The notes under the pieces were generated by a model. That model had not been told where the DNA came from and did not search any database. It was given only the letters and a program-made list of their open reading frames with translations. From Orthonyx spaldingii (taxonomy: Eukaryota; Chordata; Aves; Passeriformes; Orthonychidae), in assembly GCA_013397795.1 (NCBI GenBank), contig VZTJ01001447.1:186001-250000 (forward strand): a stretch of 64,000 nt of DNA, written 5' to 3'. Positions within the stretch are counted from its first letter, which is position 1. The number at the start of each line of letters is the position of its first letter. Positions 15,201 through 26,449 of this stretch are shown in pieces. A program made the position numbers and the translations under genes.

Positions 15201-15309
15201 TTAAAAAATCCTTTCCCAACATTACAGCTACTATTTAATACACTAATGGAAATATCTAGCATGTCAGTATAAAATGGAACAGAGCCAATTTAGATATGAA
15301 GAATTATCT

Positions 15310-15605
15310 GAAGGTTATAGAGAAGCTGGAGCCAGACTTCTCCCAGAGAAGCACAATATAAGGAAATGTACAAAAATATATTAATTCAAACTAGACATTG
15401 GGGCACAAAAAATATTACTACAAGAATGATGAAATACTGAAACAGAGACATTGTGGAAGTTCCATGGTTGTACTCAAGACATGACTGGGTCAAATCTGAG
15501 CAACCTGGTCTAAATTTGATGTTGAATCTGTCTTTGTAATCGGCCCTTCGTTGACCAGGGCATTGGACCAGATGATTGCTACAAGAAGTACAGGTTATCT
15601 CACAA
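15310..15605 (+). mobile_element. CR1 LINE, 3'-end fragment, old and divergent
   Basis: The order of short conserved blocks matches the last part of a CR1 element in sense orientation: an AGAAGCTGGAGCCAGACT-like block near 15320, a TTGTGGAAGTTCCATGG-like block near 15450, a block corresponding to the inter-gene hinge (GAGCAACCTGGTCT) near 15500, and the terminal TTGGACCAGATGAT block near 15563. In CR1 these blocks encode the end of the reverse transcriptase frame and the short 3' UTR. The expected 3' octamer repeats are not visible. Substitutions and indels are heavy, no frame remains, and the copy is 5'-truncated as is usual for CR1. The identification rests on remembered block order, so an alignment would settle it. 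Confidence 0.6.
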
Positions 15606-16248
15606 AAAAACCCCTAGATTATCAGTGAACTTCCTTTCATGCTAACTAGTCACACTCTTGCCAGGAGTTTCGCCTGTCGGTCAATATGCAACCCAGAGAA
15701 AATGGATTTTGTCCTGTTCTGGACAGATGATTGCCATATTGAAATTCATCATGAGTTTGCTCTAGATATGTTAATATGCACAAAAGGAGAGGGAATTAAC
15801 TGAATAAGTACAGGAATTAAAGTACTCTCTCGTTCTACAGATGGCTTAAATAAATAAAGGCTGAGAAATTATTTAAAGAAATGTGGTGAGAGATTGTTAC
15901 TATTACTTCCGCTGTCAGTACTTTTTACAGCACAGAATACAAGTAACTGGCCCAATATTCCACTAATGTGACATCTGCTGTGGACCATAATTGCATTTAT
16001 AAAATAGTGAATCTGAGTTTAATATGAGACAATGTTTTTCTTAAAAGGTCTAAGGCTATTGAGCTATGAAAGGATTATGACTTTTCAAACAAAATTCCCT
16101 GATGGAACAGAGAAAGGAACAAAACACTCTGCATTTTACATCTACAGAGATACAAAACATGATTATCTCAGACTCACTGATGTTACTGTCAAACTTTGTT
16201 CAGAAATACCCAGTAAGCACCAGTTTACTCTTAGCAAATATCTTAGCT

Positions 16249-16254
16249 TATACC
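16249..16254. repeat. Target-site duplication, left copy (TATACC)
   Basis: TATACC lies immediately before the TG of the solo LTR and is repeated exactly at 16516-16521 immediately after the terminal CA. A 6-bp duplication is typical of betaretrovirus-like (ERVK, class II) integrations in vertebrates. Confidence 0.8.
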
Positions 16255-16515
16255 TGTGACAGCACAGACTCTGTTCCCATGAGAAAAATGTTCCTGTTTA
16301 TAATAAGTCTGGAAAACAAGATAAGTTGTTCAGAGCTGCTTTGGGAACAGGCGGTCGAATGCCTGTGGCCAATCAGCCCCGGGGGTGAACGGCTCTGACC
16401 AATCCCAATAAGCGTTCATTTTGTATATAAAAGCTGCATTTAAATAAATAATTCCCTTTTCTCGGCATTCTCATCTCGTGTGCCCCTTTGTTTCGACATC
16501 AGCTCAACAGCGACA
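16255..16515 (+). mobile_element. Solo LTR of an endogenous retrovirus (class II-like, 261 bp)
   Basis: The segment starts TGTGAC, ends GCGACA, and is flanked by perfect 6-bp direct repeats (TATACC at 16249-16254 and 16516-16521). Its internal order is that of a retroviral LTR read on the + strand: CCAAT boxes at 16369-16373 and 16399-16403, a TATA box (TATATAAAAG) at 16424-16433, an AATAAA signal at 16443-16448, then a short T/C-rich R/U5-like part. There is no internal gag-pol-env sequence and no second LTR within the neighbouring kilobases, so this is a solo LTR left by recombination between two LTRs. The 6-bp duplication suggests an ERVK-like integrase; this is inference, because the coding part is gone. 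The perfect duplication and intact promoter elements make it younger-looking than the other elements here. Confidence 0.85.
16424..16433 (+). promoter_or_regulatory. LTR TATA box
   Basis: TATATAAAAG sits downstream of two CCAAT boxes and 9 bases before an AATAAA signal within the solo LTR. The very short TATA-to-poly(A)-signal distance fits a compact LTR in which the poly(A) signal lies at the U3/R border. Confidence 0.75.
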
Positions 16516-16521
16516 TATACC
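16516..16521. repeat. Target-site duplication, right copy (TATACC)
   Basis: Exact copy of the hexamer at 16249-16254, directly after the terminal CA of the LTR. Confidence 0.8.
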
Positions 16522-18738
16522 CTGAAAGGCAGCACAGGAATGCATTTTAGGGCTTTCTGAAGAAAAAAAAGGCTTTGCAATGGAAAGTGTGAAAAACGAT
16601 GTTCAGCAGGAAAGGGAAGGCTTGAAAAGCAAAGCCATTTGCCCTATCAGAAGCTGCACAGATATAATAATTTTGAAGTCATTAGGATATCTGTTTTTCA
16701 GTTACAGTGTATCCATTAATATGCTTTGCTTTAAAAAAAAATAAAAATTGGACAAGCAATTTAGAAACTCTGTCTCAGACAGAAGGGAATGCTAACATCA
16801 AGCAAGTCAGCCCAATTTCAACTTGCACAGATCAAAGCTGGAAAATGTGTAATCATCTAATATGAGTAGATAAGAAGAATCATATAAAAGATCACAGAAC
16901 ACCAGAAACAAGACAGAAACAGAAGCAGAAAAATTGCTGTAAGTCTTATATAATGAAAATGATGAAGCAAGGCAAGATTTAGTGAAGTGCATTGTTGTGG
17001 GCAGTAGCATTAAAACCTGTCAGGAATATTATCTTTATCCAACCATAAACTCAAAAAGGTATAATTATAAAGAAAATGCCATGACCAAACTTAGTGAATA
17101 AGTAAGTACTACATTGTGTATTTGAAATATGACACCTTCCAGTGAAATAAATAACTGCAAAATATTATCTCAGATCCTAGAACTACAGTAAAAAACACAA
17201 ACAATTGAACCTTTAGACTAGTATCAGTTGTTCTTACTGCTTCTGAATACCTATTATCAAAGTAGTTATTTTCTGGGAGTGTTACTAAGAGTTTTATTTT
17301 CTAGAAATCTGACACGCTGATTTTTTTTTTTCTAGCAATGACATGGTATTTATTACCTGAGCTCGATGCTATTCAAGAGGTCAAAATGTCTAATAATACA
17401 AATCTCAGTCACTACAAAGGAAAAACATAATTTCTATGCTCATTTACAACTGTTTCACAAGAATGTGAATTTGTTTTTCAGATGGCTTTCTGCATGTTGT
17501 GTTGTTCTGCAATGTGAAACACTTAACCTGGAAAATATCTGTTGCTAAATAATAAATAAAGACAGTATAGGCATGCAAAGTAAAGAAACCATGAATACAA
17601 GTGTCTCCTTCCTCTTAATCAATTTTCAAGATTTTTCTAAACCCCAGTCCCAGATGTCATATGTTTTCCTTCACACTCTCAAGTTTTCACTCTAGTATTC
17701 AGTTTAGAGAGTTCTTCAATTAGACATTATTAGACATCCAAATCAATTTTAAATGACTTTCTTTTCAGAGATACCGAACACACGTTATTCCCAGTGGAAT
17801 AAGAATATCAGTACATTCTCAGCAGTTCTGAGAATCATGTAATTTTGATAGATCTTACTGTAATAGCAGATAATCATCTTCTTGTATTTATTGACTTCTA
17901 ATCATAGATTTGACTTTTCTCAGTTTCTCACATAAAAGGATTTAGCACGTAGTTCCGTTGAGGGCTGTACAGATGTAATGCCTTATCAAGTCTGTGTTGC
18001 TTGTTACTAAAATGAAAACTGAATCAAAACAACTAATCAAAGTATTAGCATTTCTATAGATTGAATTTAATTTCTACTTTGGTGAAATAGTATGAGAACA
18101 TAAATTACATCTTTCTTCCTACAAGGTCAATTTTTTTCTATTCTTGTTCAGGTGAAGTGGTAGAAGGACATATGATTTTACACTTTTTATGATCTGTGGA
18201 AGAAAAGGTAATCATGGGTCTGAAAATGTATAAAGGAAGAAATTTTTACTTCTTCATTATTTTCTCAGTACATGGGGGGTTTTTTGATACAACAAGGTTT
18301 TATTGTAAGCAACCTGGGAATTCAAAGAGCCAACTAAAGCCAATGGTATTTATTGGAAACCTTTTGAAAACTACTTGATGACAAAGAGTCAGAAATATGA
18401 TCAACAAAAAAAAAAAGTACCTCAAATTAAGAATAAACTAAAATGAACATAGATATTTTGATATTATTCTGTGTATTAGCTCTACATCCATAAAATAGTT
18501 ATGGTGTCTGATGAGGTATTTTTAGAATATCCTCTGAGCAGGTCTTCAGCAAGTTGCCTCAATGAACATCTGAGGTGTCTGACATTAGAGAAAGGTTGAA
18601 CTGTCTGAAATAAATAACACCTAAGAGTCTACATTTGAATGTGAAGCTCAAAAATATTATGGATGTAATTAGCAAAATCCTTTCAATTCATGTATTAAGA
18701 GTTGGATAGAGATGGCAAAAATGTATAAAATCATGTCA
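16522..18738. other. Non-coding stretch, nothing recognised
   Basis: AT-rich sequence between the solo LTR and the next CR1. The longest frames are 60-67 codons with no recognisable similarity. No tandem repeat above a few copies was seen. Confidence 0.5.
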
Positions 18739-19100
18739 TGAATCATAGAACCATCTAGATTGAAAATGACCTTTTACTCCAACAGCAAATGTGACACTGC
18801 CGAGTCCACCATTAAATGTCTCTAAGTGCCAGGCCTCCAGGGATGGTGATTCCATCACTTCCTGGTAGCCTGTTCCAAGCCTTTACGACCCTTTCAATAA
18901 AGAAATTCGTACTCAATATCCAATCTAAACCTCACCCACCACAACTTGAGGCCATTTCCTTTTTTTCTATCACTTGCTCCTTAGGGAAGGGACCAACACC
19001 CACCACACTACAACCTCCTTTCAGGTATTTATATAGGACCTTTCAGGACAAGGTCTCCCCTAAACCTCCTTTTCTCCAGACTGAAAAACACCAGCTTGTA
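18739..19100 (-). mobile_element. CR1 LINE, 3'-end fragment (minus strand)
   Basis: Read on the minus strand this is the last roughly 360 bp of a CR1. On the + strand it begins with AATCATAGAACCATCTAGA (the reverse complement of the 3' repeat and adjacent tail). It then shows the ACTGCCGAGTCCACCA block, the CCAGGGATGGTGATTCCA block, the GTTCCAAGCC block, the CAATATCCAATCTAAACCTC block, the AACTTGAGGCCATTTCCT block and finally the TCCTTTTCTCCAGACTGAA block. In CR1 these cover the C-terminal end of the reverse transcriptase frame and the 3' UTR. The + strand frame of 101 codons over 18816-19121 is an antisense shadow. The copy is of the same subfamily type as the one at 60.5-60.9 kb, since both carry the ACTGCC(A/G)AGTCCACCA block. 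Confidence 0.9.
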
Positions 19101-20886
19101 AAGGTTTATAGAAACCGTTGAGAATTTAAAAGCAAATGTCTTTCCTGACTGCTGTTTATACCTGTATTATATTATTCATTCAGCGGGTAGCTGAAGAATG
19201 CCTATTCCTTCCTCTACTACACATCACATGTTTTCATACAGAAATGCAGTACTTGACGGGGTCCTGATTTGATTACACTTTTAGGGATATTACCAAACAA
19301 CAAATACCCAGCTCATTAATCAGCAACACTTAAACATTAATGTGAACAGGAATTTACAGCATAAACTTCAGTTTCATTTTCAATCCTGTGTGCAATACAA
19401 ATTGTGCAAAATTCCACAAAATACATTAATTCAAATATCTCTAACTTGGAACACCTTATTACTTGCATATCTCATCTGTGCAAATACTGTCATGTAAGCA
19501 TTAGGGTTTTACGGTAAAATAAATGGATATGATTTTGTGTAGATGCTTGAGACTGTATTTGAAAACACAGTAATAAAAGACGTTTTACAGTTTAAATTGC
19601 AAAAAAAAAAAGGTGTTGTTTTGTTTGTGGGTTTTGGGGTTTTTTTTGGGTTTTGTTTTTTAATAATTGAATACACAGTATTGAAACAGATTTCAGTGTT
19701 GTGATATCTCAGTAATAGGTTTGGGCAATACTTAATATTAAAAACTGCCAGGAAAGCAATTAAGAAGAGATTACTTATTTAGTTTCTTATTAGATAACTG
19801 ATAGTAAAATGAAGTCTGAAATGAAACCTGCTTTCTTTCCTCAGCTCGATTAATGCTGACTGCCTCTTTTGATTTTTGCAAGGCTAAATCATTGTACACT
19901 CTTTCCCTTAATTACCCATTGATTTTTTCTTACACATATGTTTTAGCTATCTATTTTACGAATTTTCTAGAAATGCAAACTTCAGTTACTTTTGCCAGCT
20001 ATCCTCATTTGGTTATATTTCTAGTTTATTTAACACTGTGTTTGCCCTTATGTCACTTCAACAATGAAACACTGTACTCAAGATGCCCCACTCTGAGCAG
20101 GGTGCTGCTTTTCAGCTTGATTCTAAGATGGTACGATCTAACAATGTTTTTTCATGTGTTTGCTGAATGAGAGCATGGCTGATAGTGAAAGTGTTCAGCA
20201 GGTTTAGATCAGGTTTTTGACGTAATATTCCCTTTTAAAAACAAACCTGTTGTTTCTGAGAAAATACAGAAAGCAAAAAAAAAAAAAAAGTGTTGATTTG
20301 TCTTAAATAAGTAGATGTATAGGAAGCAATTGAATAAATATGAAAGTTGCAATAATCTCACACTGCACAACTCTTTTCCCTACTTAAAGTGATGAGGTTC
20401 TTTTTTCTATATTGCTCAACATTTCATAGTTGTAAGTAAAGTTGGGGTTTTTATAACTCTTAGTACAAGTGGGGGTTTTTTATTTATTTTTTTTTTAATC
20501 CTTGTTTGGAAATGAACTTTACATCAAGTAACACGTCTTGGGTCAAGGTCTATAAACATTAATTTTCCCTCTCATGTGATAATGTACTGCATAAGTAATG
20601 AAGTACTTAGAGATGAAAGTGTGGTGAGGACTGTAAGCTTAAAAATGCAGTTTCTAGTTCATGGTCAGGAATGTAATTGGACATGCTGATGCTGTTGGGG
20701 AGTTAGCTTATCTAGCTGAAATAACCTTCCTATAAAAATTAAGAATATTTGTGAAGCTAAGTTACTATGTGGACATATTTAATAGGCACATGTATAGCCA
20801 CATAACCAGATCGTGATGTTACTTAATTTTAAACACTTTGTGACCTCATAAGTCACTCCATTACCTTTTTATCTTTTTTTTCTCTT
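19101..20886. other. Non-coding stretch with one G/T-rich tract
   Basis: Apart from the tract at 19612-19662 nothing is recognised. A 105-codon ATG frame at 19853-20170 follows an acceptor-like CAG at 19842-19844, but its hydrophobic, AT-driven composition has no resemblance that I know. An A14 run lies near 20276-20289. Confidence 0.5.
19612..19662. repeat. G/T-rich low-complexity tract
   Basis: About 51 bases of T runs separated by GTGGG, GGGG and GGG groups, directly after an A-rich run. It has three G runs of at least three, one short of the usual four needed for an intramolecular G-quadruplex. Confidence 0.7.
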
Positions 20887-21240
20887 TGTGACGGGCTTGA
20901 TATTGGCTGGCTGCCTCTAGTTCATTACTCCTTCTTAAAAGGGAGGGGGCTGAAAATATGATGGAAGATTCTGGGTTGAGATATAGATGGGGGGAACTCT
21001 TACCAATTAATGTCGAAGGTGAAATAGACCAAACTTAAGGAAGATTAATTTAATTTATTTGCAATTAAAAATAGATTAAATCTGTGACAAAGTCGAAACG
21101 AAAAAATCCATTTTCTATCTATCCTCCCTTCTTCCAAGGCTTAACTTCCACCTTTGTAAGTTCTCCACTTCCTCCTGTAACTTCCTCTCCTATCCCACTA
21201 GTGGATAAGATCAATTGTTTATGGTGTTACACCTTCCCTA
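20887..21240 (-). mobile_element. Decayed ERVL-like LTR, 3' part, minus strand
   Basis: The block order matches, in reverse, the 3' half of a common avian ERVL-type LTR. A TGTGACGGGCTTGATATTGG start corresponds to the reverse complement of the LTR terminus. It is followed by GGTTGAGATA at 20974-20983, a CCAATTAATGTCG block at 21003-21015, a GACCAAACTTAAGGAAGATT block, TTAATTTATT at 21050-21059, and then a CCTCCCTTCTTCCAAGGCTTAACTTC-like pyrimidine-rich block. On the minus strand TTTATT at 21054-21059 reads AATAAA, as expected for the poly(A) signal before R/U5. The right boundary is unclear because similarity fades after about 21240. A TGTGATGGTTTAA string at 21360 could mark a second terminus. 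No internal retroviral coding sequence was recognised. The family call is from memory of LTR layout and needs an alignment. Confidence 0.6.
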
Positions 21241-22129
21241 CTTGGCAAGTGAGCTTCCTGCTTTTCTATTTTGCTCATGTTTAGTTTGCTTGCATTCCAC
21301 TCAGTCTTAATTGTATCAATGGTGTTAATAATATTGATTGTCAGAGCTTTAATTCACTGTGTGATGGTTTAAAACTTGGGATTAGAAAAGATTTCTCTGA
21401 CATGAGTAACAGTAAACTGTCCACAACATGTTTAGGCAGCTTGTGCCAGTGCTCCAATGTCATTCATTTCTCCCTGCACATATCCTTCCCCACTGCAGCA
21501 GGTACTTGAGTATCAGAGGATGCTTAGCACTGGACCTCTCTGTCCCAAAGGGAACAAGATGGGCTTGGGATTCTGCAGTTACGCTTATAGGGGCTGCGAA
21601 CAAGGAACAGTGACAGAATCTGATTTACAGAGAAAATTATAAGCGCGTATCATGGTTTCCTTTTTCAAGGAAAGGAGTGTAGAATGCTACTCCTCTGAGA
21701 ATGTTTTTTAAAGCAATTTTGAAAGCAAAAAGCATATGATCTATTTCTGTAGAAGGCAGCTGAAAACTCATAGGCAGGTAAGACAAATTTGTGTGTTTTC
21801 TAACTTTTTTAATTTCAGTTTTTTGAAGGGAGGATTTACAAATGCTATGTTCATCTGGTTTATCATTGTTTTGAGGAGGTATTTTAAATATGGAACATGT
21901 TCATTGTATAAATTAAGGATAGTAGAATTTTGCATAGTAATATTTGATGGTAGTTAAAGAACATTAACTTTTTCATGCAATACTTTTGCACTCCTGTTGT
22001 GTACATATATCATGATAAATAAAAATAAAGTAGCTAGTTAGAAAACATAAAAAATTTAGAAGAATTCAGTACTTAAAAGTTGAAAACTATTGGAAATGTT
22101 GCCATCAAAAAGCTATCTAGCATAGAAAT
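21241..22129. other. Non-coding stretch, possible LTR-related sequence at its start
   Basis: TGTGATGGTTTAA at 21360 resembles an LTR terminus of the neighbouring element's family, but the following sequence does not continue the match. The part from about 21430 to 21650 is less AT-rich and holds two overlapping 61-codon frames of no recognised kind. Nothing else is seen. Confidence 0.4.
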
Positions 22130-22620
22130 TACAATGTACTCGCACCTAATGTCCTTGTAAAAGCAACAAGAGGCAAGAAATCCAAGACTTTATGTGCAAT
22201 TTCAAAGAGAGGAACTGCATGAAAATAGCCTAAGGAGTTCAAAAAAATGCAAAAGAAAGTTGACATGAATAAATTGCTGAGTCATAGAAAATATTTAATT
22301 CAAGAAGACATCATTCAGGAAAGTGAAATTGTGTGCAACTGAAGAAAATGAAAGGAGCAACAAATTCTAGCAGGTTAAATATAAAAGGCAGTCCAAAAAT
22401 AGAGTTGGAGAACAACTTTCAAAGGGCATAAAAGCCATTAATAAATTCTTTCCCAAAGGCATCAAAGGCAGGAAACCTGCACAGATATGTGAAAAAAGAA
22501 GCTCCCTGAAATAATAATGTTATAGCAGAAAAAATAAATGAATAATTTGCATCTTTATTCACTGTTGAAGAAACTGAAAAAGTCCTGATTCTTGACTTCT
22601 TACAGGGAGAGCCTCAGAGG
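22130..22620 (+). mobile_element. Probable very old CR1-like LINE internal fragment
   Basis: The segment around 22380-22570 resembles the region just upstream of the reverse transcriptase domain in sauropsid CR1-like LINEs. It has an AAAGCCATTAATAAATTCTTT block followed by a GGCAGGAAACCTGC block, an AAAAAATAAATGAATAATTTGC block and a TTTATTCACTGTTGAAGAA block, in the order expected for the stretch reading roughly 'Lys-rich, small GRKP motif, then LNEFFASVFT-like'. The reading frame is broken several times. The outer limits are guesses, because the A-rich composition of both the element and the local DNA makes boundaries hard to see. Confidence 0.4.
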
Positions 22621-25600
22621 TCTGATTAAAAGTGGGATTTTTGGTAGGAAGATTTACAAAACCAGCAAAGTGAACAGCAACAAATTGCCATTGTGTTTTT
22701 CACTCTCAAAATAGTGTAAGAATGCTCCTCTTTTGCTGATAATTCAGTGATTAGGACTCTTATCCGAAATACAGGACTCCTCCCCGAATTCTCTCCTATA
22801 TCTGAGGCCACTTCAGCTCATGAGGCTGCATAATAGATACTTGGCTATAAGACATTCTGTTTTTCTACTTATTGCAGATGGAAGAACTCCAAGTGTCCAG
22901 ATGAGACCAACCTTCTTTTGTGAATACTGGCAAAGTACTTTTGTCAAGTAGAGAAGCTCTGAGATAAGGAAATGAAGGAATACGTCTCAAAAAAATGTAT
23001 TACTCAGCAAAAAATTTAGACAGATATTGTAATTTTGAGCACAACTAGGTGCCGGTAGACTTGCTTGTATCTTTTCCTTTTGTTTGGCATTATGTTTCTA
23101 CCAAGGTTGCCATGAAGAATTGCATGTTAATATCCTATGAAATTAAAGAATTCTTCATAGAGAAAATGTTACAAAAGCCACAACATTTGGACAATACCAC
23201 TTTAAGCACTAAAAGTTTTGAATCATTCTGTACAACTGACTGCAATCATGGATCATTTTCAGTAATATTGTTTTATATAATGGAGTTAATGTTACAAAGA
23301 ATATGACTCATTTCCTGTCATTTTAATAGCAACAAAATGAGAAAAAAAAATATTTGTAATCTTTCACACTAAAGGACTATGGAATATAAAGGTGTTAATT
23401 ACCTATCAATTGCTTATATACACATTGGCATTTAGGTTTGCAAATAGGTTTTTAAATGAAACTTGCTAAGTCTCCACTACCAATGAAATACCATCATGTC
23501 CAGGGTTGACATGAAATAAACACAGATGATAACATTAGCAGTTTGGCTAATATATATATATTAAAAAAAACCAAAAAAACAAAAAACCAACAAAACTATA
23601 GTTTTGAAACACTGCAGTAATAAACAGACACAAGCAGTACTAATTAATGGCTATTGAAAATACAACAGTGTGAGGAAATAGCAAAACCTCCATATCAGAC
23701 AATGTTACTGATATCCAAGATTAATATGAAATTTGCATCCAAGTAAATCTTACAGCTGATTATTTAAGTTAAACACTGCACCATTCCAAAACACTTCAGA
23801 ACAGTGTTGCATATAACTTCATAGAAATCTTCTGTATTACACAATAGAGAATTCCAACAATAACTTTCATTTTGCTTCTTTTGTTCTTTTAAAAAATAGA
23901 ATCAGGAAAGTAAAGCAATAATACTAAATAAATTTGAAAGTACAATAGAGAAAAAATTTAGATTTTTTACCTACTTATTCTGTCAGAACATGTATTTTTT
24001 TCCAGACCAGCATATCTGTCATTTGCCCTTTATATTTCATGTTTCTAGAAGTTTCTGCAGAGAAGATAATACAGTTTTGAAGGACTCATTCTTTAATGGA
24101 CAGATGTGATTTTAAAGACTCAGCTATGTTCACATTGGAAGTGAAGTGATAGGTGACATAGGTAGGGCAAATACTAACCAAAAATAACTGCTACAGCAGC
24201 TAATCTTGATATGGTGCTCTCTCAGCACAGCCTTCTGCTATATGAACTCATTTTTATTGGGAGAATAAAAATTGGTTTCCAAAAATAAACAATCACCCAC
24301 TTACTTTATCCTCCAGCCCAATCATGCAAAAGTTATATACAAGTTTAATCAATTTTAAATGGACATAAAAATAATTACGACAAAAATATACGTTTCAATA
24401 TAATTTCATGTACCACATCCTGTAAAAAAAATCCAATGACCAAAAAGGTGACTCAAATAGGACATTGACTTGAAGAGCAGTTACTACTCATAATAAAGTC
24501 AACATAAAAAATCTAAAGGTTGGAAGTAAAACTAATTGAATTATTTTAAACACTCTTACTGAAAGAAGTAGAGTTAAAAATTAATATGGAGAGACAAAAT
24601 TTCATTCCGGCTTTTTTTCACAGGTGAAGTGCTCATTATTCAATGGTCCTTGGTTCATAACACAAGCCTGTGTAAAAGGAACTGTTATAGTGAACCACCC
24701 ACAGTTGAGTGGCATTTAGAATGCAAAAAATTAATTAGTATTCTGTTAAAGATTATTCAAGTAGATAGACTGAATAATTTATACATCATAGAGTAAGATA
24801 AATAATATAAAGAAAGTTGCAATATATTTCACAAATGATTCCACACATGTGAATGCAGGTCACTCCAGCTGACTAGGCCTCTTAAAACCTGAAAACAAAA
24901 TGTGAAATCATATTGCCAACGCTAAAAGTAAGGACTAACATCTAAAAGGCTTCTCCTTCCCCAGTAGGAGGGTTCCATTAGTCTCCCTGAATTTCCTCAA
25001 GAGGTGCCTAACTCACTATTGTAATGGCAGAGATGTAAACGTTGAGGACTGGATATATTCATGACAGCCTTAGCCTTTCACCTTGCATAGGTGAAAATCT
25101 TTGGAGAGCTTTTGCAGAGCCAGTGTAACTCCTCATAAGTGTTTTACAGTGTGCCTACAATTATGACTCTATCGAATCATGAGAGTAAAAGGAAATTAAA
25201 TTTGAAATGTGTGAACTGAACCAGACCATATGGACTCCCGAAAAATATTTTCCATCACAGGCATACAGTTTTCATCTTCCTTGACAACTGAGAAACAAAT
25301 ATGTTGGTTCCTATTACCACCTAGGAACTCTACACAAAACGTATATTGAAAATAGACAAGAAGTTCAAGCGACATACAGCATCACAATCACTGCAAGATT
25401 GCTCAGAAAGATCACTTTATTTTGTATCTGATACAGAACTTCTGTCTATTTCCCCAGTAATTTTTGAAACATGGGTATATGTTGATTCTGTCTGAAATCT
25501 CTCGGTCTTGTAATGTCTAGCTATATAATGGTACAGCACATAGACACTTTTAACTATGCAGAAAATCTTGGATTTTCATGGGTATTTTTGTTAAATCTTA

Positions 25601-26078
25601 ATAGAAATAAAAATAGTTAAAGCAAGTGTTGATTATTTCTATTACACACAAAGCAAAACAGAATCAATTCTCAGAATAATTATTCTCTCCTTACCTGAGT
25701 CACTATGAGCTAGAATACGTTCTTCTTAATTAAGTGCCTATGCAGGTTATCTGATAATACTAACAGCTTATGAAAATTTTCCTGTGTATATACATTAAAA
25801 ATGTACAATAAACTCCTATATTCTCGAATTAAAAAAAATATTCCCAAACCCCCAAACAACACTGACAAGGAATTATAGAATTATATTCAAAAGAGAAGAA
25901 CTTATATTATATAATGACATTAACAGATAACAGGAATATTTAGGCAGTAAAATAAAAACTCCCTAATTCTGCACTCCTTACTTCCTTTTAATCCTGTAGA
26001 TTAAAAAGAAAAATAACTAAAAATTAGACATTCCTGTATACTTTATGTCAAAACCTTGTTTTTACCAACATTTGGTCT
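22621..26078. other. AT-rich non-coding stretch, nothing recognised
   Basis: No element or gene is recognised. It contains a short (TA) run near 23551-23561 followed by an A/C-rich tract at 23563-23596. Frames reach at most 85 codons. The block from about 24.9 to 25.3 kb is less AT-rich but carries no motif that I can name. Confidence 0.5.
23563..23596. repeat. A/C-rich low-complexity tract
   Basis: About 34 bases of A runs broken by C or CC, directly after a (TA)n run. It is the complementary form of the G/T-rich tracts elsewhere in the window. Confidence 0.65.
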
Positions 26079-26449
26079 GTTGAACAGGAGACTGAGGAGG
26101 AACTTCATTGCAGTCTGCAACTTCTTTGTGAGGGGAAGAAGAGGGGCAAGCACTGATTTCTTCTCCAGTAGTGACCAGTGACAGGACCTAAGGAAATGGC
26201 CTGAAGCTGTGTCAGGGCAGGTGTAGGTTGGATATCAGGAAAAATTTCTTCACCCAGAGGGTGGTTAGGTCCTGAAACAGGCTCCCCAGGGAAGTGGTCA
26301 CAGCACCAAACCTGACACAGTTCAAAAGTGTTTGGACAATGCTCTCAGGCACGTGGTGTGACTTTTTGGGATGGTTCTGTGAAAAAGGTTGGAAGTTGGA
26401 CTCGACGATCCTTGTAGGTCCCTTCCAACTGGGCATATTCTGTGATTAT
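26079..26449 (+). mobile_element. CR1 LINE, 3'-end fragment (CR1-Y-like)
   Basis: This is the sense-strand terminal 370 bp of a CR1. The blocks run in order: GACTGAGGAGGAACTTCATT, CAGTGACAGGACCTAAGGAA, TCACCCAGAGGGTGGTTAGG, GGCTCCCCAGGGAAGTGGTC, GACACAGTTCAAAAGTGTTTGG, CTCAGGCACGTGGTGTGACT, GTTGGACTCGACGATCCTTG, then TTCCAACTGGGCATATTCTGTGATT. They encode the C-terminal end of the reverse transcriptase (CR1 proteins read about 'HWNRLP.E.V' here) and the tail. The 3' end keeps one repeat unit only. Frames on the minus strand over this part are shadows. The CACGTGGTGTGA block places it with CR1-Y-like subfamilies, as for the copies at 35.2 and 58.4 kb. Confidence 0.92.

Larger units (their letters stand above)
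1059..15309. other. AT-rich non-coding stretch with low-complexity tracts only
   Basis: More than 14 kb without a recognisable gene or transposon. It holds three G/T-rich tracts (listed separately), an (AC) run at 11783-11799 and a (TC)8 run at 12193-12208. The part from about 12.1 to 12.7 kb is visibly less AT-rich than its surroundings but shows no motif that I can name. Frames here are at most 107 codons, several overlap on opposite strands, and their hydrophobic, Phe/Leu/Ile/Lys-rich composition is what AT-rich DNA gives by chance. Very old transposon remnants or conserved non-coding elements may be present but cannot be recognised by eye. Confidence 0.55.

Noticed and set aside
16102..16398. 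98-codon plus frame
   Set aside because: It runs into the U3 part of the solo LTR and overlaps another frame; not a gene.
19853..20170. 105-codon ATG frame after an acceptor-like CAG
   Set aside because: Hydrophobic AT-driven composition, no donor at its end, no resemblance to any family; chance is the simpler explanation.
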